Source of the DNA: Datura wrightii
Lineage: Eukaryota > Streptophyta > Magnoliopsida > Solanales > Solanaceae
Assembly (NCBI GenBank): GCA_035772735.1
Contig: JASDFA010000001.1
Location: forward strand, 76,534,001 to 76,598,000
DNA length: 64,000 nucleotides
Direction: 5' to 3'
Shown piece by piece: positions 32,352-42,449 of this stretch; position 1 is the stretch's first letter; each line of letters starts with the position of its first letter. A model generated the notes under the pieces. That model was not told the DNA's origin. It saw nothing but the letters and a program-made list of their open reading frames with translations, and ran no database searches. A program made the translations under genes and the position numbers.

Positions 32352-34680
32352 TGTTATACCTCGAAAACCCTAAGATCAGAACTGGGAGTTGAAATGGAAA
32401 AATTTGAATTTTCTGCACTAGGTCACAGAACAAGTCGTCCTGTGACCGGTAGGGTATACCACGAGTCGTGGGGTGACTCATGGTAAGACTCAAGTTGGAA
32501 ATGTTTGAGTTTGGGGTGACCACGGACATGACCACGAGTCATGGTCAGCACCACAACTGGTTGAGTCAATCTTGGCCAAGGATTAAGTGAAGGAAGAGGA
32601 CTTTTTGGCAGTGAAGACCACAAGTGGTGACCACGAGTCGTGGTCACCAGTATCGACTCATGTACTTCCCCATGATGAAATGTTGGCAGGGTATACAACG
32701 GAAGGTGACCACAACTCATGGTCACCAGTGACGAGCCTTTAGGTTCCTTGTGGGGACCCTTTGCAGAAAATAGGTAGTGCACTAAATGACAGGAGGTAAC
32801 GGCTCGTGCCCAGTGGTGACGACTCGTCCAGTCCCTCGTGGGGAATGGCAGTCAGTTTTTCTCTGCGAATTTAGTAAGGGCTTATCTCTAATTCCTATGA
32901 TCCTAAGGCCTAAACTACGTCATTTTAAGCTATGAATAGTGAGTTTTAAGTGGGGTAAGTTCATTCTAAACTATTCCTATTCATGCATGCAAGAGCAAAG
33001 GTCTTGAGAGGTGATCAAGCTCAATTTCTTCCAAGTTCTTCTCAATTCTTCATTGGGCAATCAAGGAAGTGGTAGAATCAGACTCTCTCAGGTATGTAGG
33101 GTTATGAATGGGTGAATTTGTTCACACTCATGCCCAATCCCTCTCTAATTCATGAAAATATATATGTTGATCATATGGAGTTTTGATCCAATGCAAGAAT
33201 TTCCTAAGTTTCTACATGGATATGATATAAGTACGTTTCTATTATTCAATTATGATTCACGGGAAAGTTTTACAATATTTTCAATTATAAATCATGTTGT
33301 CAAATTTTATAAATTATAATTCCCATCCATGAGAAACTTATGAAAGTTCAGATTTATGATGTATGTTCAAGTATGAAGAGATATTTACGATGAAAAGCTT
33401 GCTTTCAATTTACCCATGTATGATCATGTTTTCAAGTGAATCAAGTATTTCCAAGCATGTTTAAGTATTGGGCAAACCCATGTTTTAAAGTATGATGTAT
33501 GATTTCAAGTTAATTAGCTTACCACATGGTTTTGGAGTCGAGACTCCCAATTATGTTTAGGTTGTGGTATGATTTGAGTCAAGGCTCCTCATGTATGATT
33601 TCAGATTTATATATATACATGATTATTAAGCTTCGTCACTAGACGATGGTCAGCTTTGTTGAAAAACAATTGAGAGTATATGCATGTTTCTAGGAGTAGT
33701 GTCTAGCACCGAGTAGGCTATGGGTCAGTCAACCCTATGCTTTAGAACTATGCTCCAACATAGGTATGATCAGACTATTGCTTCCTCCTTTGTGAGTTTT
33801 CCCCTACCCCAAGGGGCCTTTCTCTTAATATCGATATCATGGTAGCGTCTTTAGCCCTGACAAGGTTTTAGACGGCTCTGCCCACTCTAGTGTGATAGTC
33901 GGGACCACGTAAGCTCTATCATGATAATCTCGGTTATATGATGAGTATCCTATTGTTCCTCATGATTTCAGTTATGCATGTTTATCATTCATGAGAGATA
34001 TATAGATATATGTTCTAAAGTAGGTTTGACCCAATGTACAGTTTTACTTATGATTATCTGATTTCAGTTTTGGGTCATTCGATTCAGTTATGATGTTCAG
34101 TTATGTTTAGATCATGATTTTAGAAAATAACATGCAAGCCCTACTCTCAGATTCTTATCTTGATTATGTTTTATACTATGCATGTTTTAAATGGTTTTAC
34201 TTAATTAAGCAGTTTTACTAACCTCTCTTTCTCGGTACATCCCACATACTGATCGTATACTCTATGCTATATCATTTTATGATATAGGCTCCGATCTACA
34301 GACTAAACCCCGCCATTATCCAGTTTCTTGAGATTTCATTCAGCCTCGGTGCTGAGTCCTCACCACCTAAGGACCAATTTTTATAAGTTATCTTTGTATT
34401 TCCGATTTTCAGACTTGTCGGGTTAGTTAGGGGTGTTGTCTCATCAACCCATCAAATATGTTAGAGGTTTTCAGACTGTATGTAGCAATCAGCTTGTCAT
34501 GTATGAAGTGAATTTTGGTTCCGATATTATTTTATGATTAGACTTTCGCTATGTTTATTATGTTAAGTCTTCTGCTTTATTTGATTAAGTTAGATGTATG
34601 TTCATGCCATGGGTCAACTTGGAGTCCCTCGGGGTTTCTTGTCTCGTGTCTCAATCCGGGCCTATGTTCGGGTCGTGACA
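32352..34680 (+). mobile_element. 5' LTR of Tek-3
   Basis: TGTTATACC... to ...GGTCGTGACA with intact TG/CA ends, 2.33 kb. It contains the word patch at 32410-32850. Its 3' portion ('tctagcaccgagtaggct...cttggagtccc') is the segment shared with Tek-6 and LTR F. Confidence 0.92.
32410..32850. repeat. Word patch in Tek-3 5' LTR, with a 25-nt palindrome
   Basis: At least eight variants of ACCACGAGTCGTGG lie here. The longest is a perfect palindrome at 32625-32649 with 12-nt arms around a central G; its core is GACCACGAGTCGTGGTC. The patch begins about 60 bases from the LTR start. The equivalent in the 3' LTR is 39815-40260. Confidence 0.78.
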
Positions 34681-34683
34681 AAC

Positions 34684-34695
34684 TAGGTATCAGAG
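34684..34695 (+). other. Primer-binding site (initiator tRNA-Met type), Tek-3
   Basis: 'taggtatcagag' differs by one base from TGGTATCAGAG and lies three bases after the LTR. Confidence 0.82.
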
Positions 34696-34890
34696 TAATA
34701 GGTTTTGTAGTGTCCTAGGGTGTCTTAAAGACGCATTAAGTGGAGTCTTTTTCGTGGGTGTGAAATGCACCACACTTACGATGAAAAGGCTATGGAACAT
34801 TAAGGAAATGTTCCCCTCTTTCATGATCTATGTCGTGCGGTGAAATGTCTCTCTATCCTCCTAACTCGTGATATTCACGATTGAAGAATC

Positions 34891-36005
34891 ATGCCTCCAC
34901 ACAGAGTCAACGATATAAGGAATGGAAATGGAAATGGCCATGAGGATGGCAATGGAGATGGGCATCAGCAGGCCCCACCAGTCTATGAGAACGATGCACC
35001 AGAGCCAGTTGCCCACCTTGAATTTACGGCAGTCATTCAGATGCTAGCATAGTCCTTGACCGCTTAGGTCAACCAGCAGGCAGTAGCGCATGTTCCGTAG
35101 AACGGGAATGTAGCGGCAGAACGAGTCGGAGATTTCTTAAGGATGAACCTACTAGAGTTCCTCGGGTCAAAGGTGGATGAGGATCCACATGAGTTGATTG
35201 ACGAGATTATGAAGATCACCCAAGTCATGGGGGTGACTAGAGAGGAGTGTGCAGATTTGGCCTCATATTAGTTGAAGGGGGTCACACACATTTGGTTTAA
35301 ACAGTGGAAGGATAGTAGTGCAGTCGGAGCAGGCCTTATCAGTTGGGATGAGTTTCATATCGCTTTCCTAGATCGGTTCTTCCCTCATGAGATGCTGGAG
35401 TTGACGGCGGCTGAGTTCGTGAATTTAAAGAAGGGAAAGATGACAGTGCGGGAGTATGCCCTAGAGTTAATTCATCTACCAAAGTACGCCCCAGAGTTAG
35501 TGGTTGATCAGAGGGTTTGAGTGAGTAGGTTTGTTCATGGGGTGGTGGACTATCTAGACAAGATTTAAAAACCTCCATTCTCCATCGGGATATGGATTTT
35601 CCTCGAATAGCCTTGTACGCACAGCAGATGGAGGCAGCGCATCTAATGAAGAGAGAGGCCAAGAGGGACAGGACAGATAGCTATAGTTTCTCTTAGCCAA
35701 GACCAAGTAGTGGGCATCAAGAGCAGTCCCACTAGAGATCTTCAGCCCCAACATCTTTAGCTATGAGTGTGCCATCTCGACCTAGGCAAGACCAGAGGGG
35801 ACAAGCATTGGGCTTTAGGGGTCAGAGTAGCAGGCCCACAGATTCTAGTATCCCAGTGTTCTATAGGTGTGGTCGGAGGCACACAGGTCAGTGTTTGGTG
35901 GGAACATGTGCTTTCTTTTATAGAGGGAAGCCCGAATGTATGCTTAGAGATTGGCCGATAGCTAGACAGGGCCATGATAGGGGTGGAGGCCTAGCTTCCA
36001 GTTAA
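34891..36005 (+). pseudogene. Tek-3 gag with four Gln-to-stop TAG codons
   Basis: Gag forms the virus-like particle. It starts MPPHRVNDIRNGNGNG at 34891. In-frame TAG stops occur at 35050-35052, 35065-35067, 35098-35100 and 35269-35271. At each, the Tek-1 fragment (7476-7878) has CAG. The capsid-type region 35272-35520 ('IWFKQWKDSSAVGAG', 'TAAEFVNLKKGKMTVREY') is open, then a stop and a frameshift follow near 35520-35570. A zinc-knuckle region at 35850-35970 reads 'CGRRHTGQC' and '...GKPECMLRDWP', degraded from CCHC. Confidence 0.9.
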
Positions 36006-36099
36006 TCATGCCTAGCCCACTAGGGGGCATCTACTAGCATAGGTGGTAGTCAATGCCAAAACAGATTCTATGCCTTAGCATCCCACCAGGAGCAGGAGG

Positions 36100-36480
36100 C
36101 TCCCCGAATTAGTCACTGGTATGTTACGAGTTTTCCACCTTGATGTATATGCTTTGTTAGATCCAGGGGCTACCTTGTCTTTTGTGATTCCCTATGTGGC
36201 TAGTAGTTTTAGAGTCAGTCCCGAAATCTTGTGTCTCTACTCCAGATGGTGATTCATTTATAGCTAGATGGGTATATAGAGATTGCCCTACATGGTCCTT
36301 CAGAAAGTCACCTTAGTAGATTTAGTAGAGTTAGACATGACCGATTTTGATGTTATACTCGGCATGGATTGGCTATTTACATTTTATGCCTTGGTTAATT
36401 ATAGAACCCGGGCAGTAGAGTTCAGATTTCCAGGTGAGCCAGTCATAGAATAGAAGGGTAGTTCAGCTGTGCCTGTAGGT
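36100..36480 (+). pseudogene. Tek-3 aspartic protease, broken
   Basis: Retropepsin motif 'ALLDPGATLSFVIPYVAS' near 36150, then '...DFDVILGMDWL' near 36345. Frameshifts flank the active-site segment. Confidence 0.82.
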
Positions 36481-37460
36481 TGTTTCATTTCCTACCTTAA
36501 GGCCAAAAAGATGATCTGCAAGGGTTGCGTGTACCATTTAGTTAGGGTTAAGGATGCCACATTCAAAACCCCCACTATCCAGTCCATTCCAGTAGTATGT
36601 GAGTATCCAGAGGTCTTCCCAAATGATCTACAGGGAATCCCTCCCAAGCGAGAGATTGATTTTGGTATTGACCTTTTTCCCAATACACATCCTATATATA
36701 TTCCTCCTTACAAAATGGTTCCAGCTGAGTTAAAGGAGTTGAAGGAGCAGTTGAAAGACCTTTTAGATAAGGGGTTAATCTGACCGAGCAAATCCCCATG
36801 GGGTGCACCAGTCCTCTTTGTCCGAAAGAAAGATGGTTCTCTTCGTATGTGTATCAATTATCGGCAATTGAACAAGGTCACCATCAAAAGCAGGCATCCT
36901 CTTCCCAGGATTGATAATTTTTTGGAACAACTTCAGGGTGCCAAGTGCTTTTCGAAGATAGATCTCAGGTCCGGATACCATCATCTCGGGGTTCGGGAGA
37001 GTGACATCCCAAAAATAGCCTTCAGGATACGGTATGGTCATTATGAGTTTGTAGTTATGTCTTTTGGACTAACGAATGCTCTTGCAGCTTTTATGGACTT
37101 GATAAAAAGGGTGTTCAAGTCATACTTGGATATGTTCATGATCGTGTTTATCGATGACATCCTAATATACTCTCGGAGCGTAGAGGAGCATGTCGCTCAT
37201 TTGAAGGTGGTGCTACAGACTCTCAAGGACCGCCAATTATATGCCAAATTCAGCAAGTGTGAGATCTGGTTGGACTCGGTGGCATTTTTGGGCCATGTGG
37301 TGTCAAGTGAGGGCATAAAGGTAGATTCTCAGAAGATAGAAACGGTGAAGAATTGGCCCAGGCGGGTGAATCCTTCAGACATCAGGAGTTTCTTGGGTTT
37401 AGCTTGTTATTATTAGAGATTTGTTGAGGTATTTTCATCTATTTCATCTCCATTGACCAA
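36469..37460 (+). pseudogene. Tek-3 reverse transcriptase, active site intact but with stops
   Basis: Linker 'GCFISYLKAKKMICKGCVYH', then 'PEVFPNDLQGIPPKREI', a TGA at 36781-36783, 'WGAPVLFVRKKDGSLRM', 'INYRQLNKVTIKSRHPLPRI', 'CFSKIDLRSGYHHL', 'MSFGLTNALAAFMDL' and the active-site FIDD near 37150, then 'FLGHVVSSEGIKVD' and 'IRSFLGLACYY' before a TAG at about 37414. The catalytic aspartates are kept, unlike in Tek-2. Confidence 0.94.
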
Positions 37461-38000
37461 ATTTACCCAAAATAAAGTGAAGTTCCAATGGTCGGAGGCT
37501 TGTAAGAGGATCTTTCAAGAGTTGAAGACTCGACTTAGCTCAACACCGGTGTTAACCTTACCGGAGGGTACCAATGGGTTTGTGGTGTATTTTGATGCTT
37601 CCAAAATCGTCCTTGGTTGTGTATTGATGCCACATGGTAAGGTTATAGCATATGCTTCCAGGCAGCTAAAGGTTCATGAAAAGAGTTACTCGACCCATGA
37701 ACTTGAATTGGCAGCGGTGGTATTTGCCTTGAAGATATGGAGACACTATTTGTACAGGGTCCATGTAGATTTGTTTACGGACCACAAGAGCCTACAATAT
37801 GTGTTTACTGAGAAGGAACTAAATCTACACCAAAGGAGGTGGTTGTAGTTACTCAAGGATTATGATATGAGTGTCCTTTACCATTCGGGTAAGGCCAATG
37901 TGGTGGCAGACACACATTGTAGACTCTCTATGGGTAGTGTGTCCCATGTAGATGAGGGAAAGAAGGGGCTGGTAAAGGATGTGCATCGACTTGCATGGTT
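37453..38000 (+). pseudogene. Tek-3 RNase H, one stop
   Basis: 'GFVVYFDASKIVLGCVLMPH' contains the first catalytic Asp (FDAS). Then come 'KSYSTHELELAAVVFALKIW' with the catalytic Glu, 'FTDHKSLQYVFTEKELNLHQ' with the second Asp, a TAG at about 37846, and 'KANVVADTHCRLS'. It is nearly complete. Confidence 0.92.
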
Positions 38001-38189
38001 GGGAGTTCGTTTGGTTGGCTCGACTAATGGTGGTGTTATAGTTCAAAATAGGTCAGAATCATCCTTGGTGGCTGATGTGGAAGCTAGACAAGACGAGGAC
38101 CCTATTTTGGTAAAAGGAAGCCATTCAAAATCAGAAGGTAGAGGTCTTATCCAAAAGGGGAGATGGTGTGCTTTGATATCAGGGTCGCT

Positions 38190-39280
38190 TTTGTGTATCG
38201 AACGTTGATGATTTGAGAAGTCGGATGATGCATAAGGCTCATGGTTCCAGATATTCGATACATCCAGGTGCCACCAAGATGTACCGTGACCTACACGAAG
38301 TCTATTGGTGGAATGGCATGAAGAAGGACATTGCAGAATTGGTAGCTAAATGTCTGATTTGTCAGCAAGTGAAAGTTTAACACCAAAGACCGGAAGGTGT
38401 GCTTCAAGACATTAGTATCCCTACTTGGAAGTGGAAGGATCTCAATATGGACTTCATCACAGGGTTGTCTCGCACTCATCGATAGTATGACTCCATTTGG
38501 GTGGTCGTGGATAGGTTGTCCAAAGCTTCTCATTTCCTATCGGTCAAAACCACTAATCAGCGAAGTATAATGCCAAACTATACATCTGAGATCTAGTTTA
38601 GTTGCATGGAGTGCCTTTGGCCATCATATCAGACAAAGGTACTCAGTTTACCTCTAAGTTTTGGAGATCATTTCAAAAGGGACTTGGTACTCAGGTCATG
38701 TTCAATACAACATTTCACCCGCAAATGGATGGTCAAGCGGAGCAGATAATTCAGACCCTCAGTACATGTTGAGAGCATGTGTGATTGACTTCAAGGGTAG
38801 TTGGGATGATCATTCTCCTCTTATTGAGTTTGCGTATAACAACAGCTACTATTCCAGCATTCAGATTGCTCTATTTGAGGCTCTCTATAGGCGGAGATGT
38901 AGATCGCCTATTAGTTAGTTTGAAGTTGGTGAAGCTGCGATGATAGGACCATATTTAGTCCATGAGGCTATGGAGAAAGTTCATCTCATACGGGACAGGT
39001 TGAAAATAGCTCAAAGTCATCAAAAATCCTATGCAGATGTGAGGAGAAGAGAACTTGAGTTCGAAGTTAAGGATTGGTGTTTCTAAAGGTATCTCCCATG
39101 AAGGGAGTGATGAGGTTCATAAATAAGGGAAAACTTCGTCCCCATTGTGTTGGCCCGTATCAAATTATGAAACGGGTTAGCAAGGTAGCATATGAATTGG
39201 AGTTGCCCTCAAAATTAACTTCAGTCCACCCACTTTTCCATGTATCGCTCCTAAGATGTGTTTGGGTGATCCATCTCTAG
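38190..39280 (+). pseudogene. Tek-3 integrase, broken in several frames
   Basis: Zinc finger near 38250-38370 ('HPGATKMYRDLHEVYWWNGM', 'AKCLICQQVK'), then a stop. 'NMDFITGL' (first Asp), the 'SDKGTQFTS' block (second Asp) at about 38630 and 'GQAEQIIQTL' (Glu) at about 38730 are in different frames. 38780-38918 reads 'CVIDFKGSWDDHSPLIEFAY'. The GPF-like end 'GPYQIMKRVSKVAYELELPS' is in 39074-39280. Confidence 0.9.
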
Positions 39281-39490
39281 TTATTCCGATGGACAATGCC
39301 AGTGTAAAAGAAAACCTTAGTTATGAAGAGGTTCTGGTGGAAATACTAGATCGTTAGGTTCGAAGGCTAAGGAACAAGGAAGTAGGTTCTGTCAAGGTTT
39401 TGTGGAGAAATCAGCATGTTGAGGGAGCTACATGGGAAGCTGAAGAAGCTATGATAGCTAGATACCCACATCTTTTCCCTACCAGCTGAG
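39281..39490 (+). pseudogene. Tek-3 C-terminal chromodomain-like region
   Basis: 'NLSYEEVLVEILDR' followed by TAG at 39355-39357 (Gln in Tek-2), then 'VRRLRNKEVGSVKVLWRNQ', 'VEGATWEAEEAMIARYPHLF' and a stop near 39490. This is the Tekay-type (group II) chromodomain remnant. It is more complete than that of Tek-2. Confidence 0.88.
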
Positions 39491-39719
39491 TTCCAGCTTA
39501 GGGTATCAATTTTTTTCCCTAAAATCCTATTCAGTTTCATGATCAGCTCATGTGGCCCAGTTTCTTTCATGTAAAGGATGTATATATGATTCATGAATTC
39601 AGTTTAGCTAGGTAGTTTAAATCGAAGTTAGTCATTCCGTCAGCTTGCAACTTATATGATCAGTATTGGAATATGATGATTTTATTTCTTTTCTTTTCTG
39701 TATGATTTTCAACATTCGA

Positions 39720-39746
39720 GGATAAATGTTCCCAAGTGGGATATAT
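39720..39746 (+). other. Polypurine tract region of Tek-3
   Basis: 'gaggataaatgttcccaagtgggatatat' abuts the 3' LTR start at 39747. It corresponds to 'ttcccaagggggaga' of Tek-2 but is decayed. Confidence 0.7.
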
Positions 39747-39814
39747 TGTTATACCCCAAAAATCGTAAGATCAGATCCGGGAGTTGAAATGGAGAAAACA
39801 GGATTTTGTACCCC

Positions 39815-40260
39815 AGGTCACAGAACGAGTCATCTTGTGACCCGTGGGGTAGACCACGAGTTGTGGAGAGACTTGTGGTGAGGTGCTAGACTCAAGTTGG
39901 AAATGTTTGAGTTTGGGGTGACCACGGACATGACCACGAGTCGTGGTCAGCACCACGACTCATTGAGTCAGTCGTGGCCAATGATGAGGTGAAGGAAGAG
40001 GACTTTTTGGCAGTGAAGACCACAAGTCGTGGTCACCAATAACGACTCGTGTAGTTCCCCATGATGAGCCATAGGTGTAATGTTGGCAGTGTATACGACA
40101 GAAGGTGACAAAGAGTCGTGGTCACTAGTGATGAGCTGTTAGGTCCCTCGTGGGGACCCTTTGAGGAAAATAGGTAGTGCACTAAACGAATGGAGGTAAC
40201 GACTCATGCCCTATGGTGACGACTCATCCAGTCACTCATGGGGACTGACAGTCATTTTTT
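39815..40260. repeat. Word patch in Tek-3 3' LTR
   Basis: The 'gaccacgagtcgtggtcagcacc' block at about 39932 and 'aataacgactcgtgtag' are kept. The perfect palindrome of the 5' LTR is here 'gaccacaagtcgtggtcacc', one arm changed. Confidence 0.72.
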
Positions 40261-41395
40261 CTCTGCGAATTTAGTAAGGCTTATTTGTAATTCCTATTAT
40301 CCTAAGTCCTAAACTATGTCGTTTTAAGCTATGAATAGTGTGTTTTAAGAGGGGTAAGTTCATTCTAAGCTATTCCTATTCATGCCTGCAAGAGTAAAGG
40401 TCTAGAGAGGTGATCAAGCTCAATTTCTTCCAAGTTCTTCTCATTTCTTCATTGGGCAATCGAGGGAGTGGTAGAATCAGATTCTCTCAAGTATGTAGGG
40501 TTATGAATGGGTGAGTTTGTTCACACCCATGCCCAATCCCTCTCTGGTTCATGAAAATCTATACGTTTGATCCTATGGGGTTTTAACCCACTGCATGAAT
40601 TTCCTAAGTTTCTACATGGGTATGATCTATGTATGTTTCTATTATTGAATTATGATTCATGGGCAAGTTTTACAATATTTTCAATTATAAATCATGTTTT
40701 CAAGTTTTATAAATTCTAATGCCCATCCATGAGAAGCTTATGAAAGTTCAGATTTATGATGTATGTTCAAGTATGAAGAGATATTTATGATGAAAAGCAT
40801 GTTTTAAAGTTGCATTTGTCTATGATCATGTTTTCAATTGAATCAAGTATTTCCAAGCAAGTTTAAGTATTGGGCAAGCCCATATTTTTAAGTATGAAGT
40901 ATTATTTCAAATTAATTACCTTACCACATGGTTTTGGAGTCAAGACACCCAATTATGTTCAACATGTGGTATGGTTTGAGCCAAGGCTCCTCATATATGT
41001 TTTCAGATTTATATATATACATGATTATTCAGTTTTGTCACTAGATGATGATCAGCTTTGTTGAAAAACAATGGAGAGCATATGCATGTTTTTGGGAGTA
41101 GTGTCTAGCACCGAGTAGGCTAAGGTTCAGTCAACCCTATGCCTCATAACTACGTGACAACATAGGTATGATCAGATTATTGGGACCTCCTTTGTGAGCT
41201 TTCCCCTGCCCCAAGGGGCCTTCAGCTTGATATCGATATCATGGTAGTGTCTTTATCCATGGCAAGGCTTTAGACGACTCTACCCACTTGAGTGTGATAG
41301 TCGGGACCATGTAAGCTCTATCGTGGTAATGTCGGTTATATGACGAGTCTCCCGTTTTACCTCACGATTTCAGTTATGCATGCTTATCATTCATG

Positions 41396-41400
<5 letters not shown>

Positions 41401-41485
<85 letters not shown>

Positions 41486-41499
41486 GTATATATATATAT
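41401..41499. repeat. TA microsatellite, about 100 bp
   Basis: A nearly pure TA run with two TAC/TG interruptions near 41473 and 41486. The 5' LTR has only 'gagatatatagatatatg' at the same place (about 33989-34006), so the expansion occurred after insertion. Confidence 0.95.
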
Positions 41500-42151
41500 T
41501 TTCTAAAGAAGGTTTGACCCAATGTACAGTTTTACTTATGATTATTAGATTTCAGTTTTTGGTCATTCCATTCAGTTATAATGTTTAGTTATGTTCAGAT
41601 CATGATTTCAAAAAATAGCATGCAAGCCCTACTCTCATATTCTTATATTATTCATGTTTTAAGTTATTTTACTTAATTAAGCTATTTTACTTACCTTGCA
41701 TACTCGGTACATTCCATGTACTGACCGCATAATCTATATTGTATCATTTTATGATGCAGGCTTCAATATCCAGACTCGGCCCTGTCATTAGCCAGTTTCC
41801 AGAGATTTCATTCAGCTTCGGTGGTGAGTCCTCATCTCTTGAGGAACAATTGTTATTAGTTATCTTTGTACATCTAGTTTTCAGACTTGTTGGGTTAGTT
41901 GGGAGTTTTGTCTCATCAACCCATCAGATATATTAGAGGCATTTAGACTGTTGTAGTAATTAGCTTGTCATGTATGAAGTGAATTCCAGTTCCGACATTA
42001 TGTTATGATTAGACTTATGCTATGTTTATTATCTGAAGTCTTCTGCTTTATTTGATTGAGTTAGATATATCTTCATGCCATGGGTCGACTTGGAGTCCCT
42101 TCGGGTTCCTTATCCTGTGTCTCAATCCGGGCCTATGCTGTGGTCGTGAAA

Positions 42152-42449
42152 GCTTTCTATTAGTATGTGCATTGATAATGTTCTTAGCCACTTGTATGGC
42201 ATGCAAATGCTGCAACTAGGGATAAGAGGAGTGACAGAGAAGCATTTACAATAGCTTAATATGGACTACCCATTGTGCGAGCATTCGAGAGGTCTCTATA
42301 GAGTTGGGCTAGGTTTTGAGGAGCCCTTTGATGATGATGATGCCACTGATGAGGAGTAGGCTAGAGTTTACTCTAATTTGTAGTCAATGATGATGGAGAG
42401 ACTCTGAGATGGGGAAGATGCTTTTGCCACCATAGACGATGAGGACTAA
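42152..42449 (+). pseudogene. C-terminal end of the env-like ORF of Ath-B
   Basis: Plus-strand reading 'MQMLQLGIRGVTEKHLQ', a stop, 'LNMDYPLCEHSRGLY', then the acidic tail 'FEEPFDDDDATDEE', a TAG, and 'DAFATIDDED' with a terminal stop at 42447-42449. The acidic Asp/Glu tail is typical of this ORF family in Solanaceae elements. It is cut on the left by the Tek-3 LTR. Confidence 0.7.

Larger units (their letters stand above)
32352..42151 (+). mobile_element. Full-length Tekay/Del-type chromovirus Tek-3
   Basis: 5' LTR 32352-34680, initiator-Met primer site 34684, gag, protease, reverse transcriptase, RNase H, integrase, chromodomain, polypurine tract, 3' LTR 39747-42151. The internal region (about 5.07 kb) matches Tek-2 in length and order. 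The flanks (ACCGT left, GCTTT right) do not match, so no target duplication supports a simple insertion. The coding region has many stops, several at Gln codons. The LTRs differ by eye at roughly one base in ten in their first 300 bases. Confidence 0.93.
39747..42151 (+). mobile_element. 3' LTR of Tek-3
   Basis: TGTTATACCCC... to ...GGTCGTGAAA, 2.40 kb. It is longer than the 5' LTR mainly because of the TA run at 41401-41499. The terminal CA is AA here. Word patch at 39815-40260. Confidence 0.92.

Noticed and set aside
36469..39490. Endogenous pararetrovirus (caulimovirus-like) rather than a retrotransposon
   Set aside because: LTRs, an integrase and a chromodomain are present and no movement-protein trace is seen; this is a Ty3/gypsy element.
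41401..41499. Long TA run as a replication origin or matrix-attachment site
   Set aside because: It is explained as a microsatellite expansion at a known variable LTR position.
32347..42156. Target-site duplication for Tek-3
   Set aside because: Flanking 5-mers do not match, nor do shifts of a few bases in either direction.
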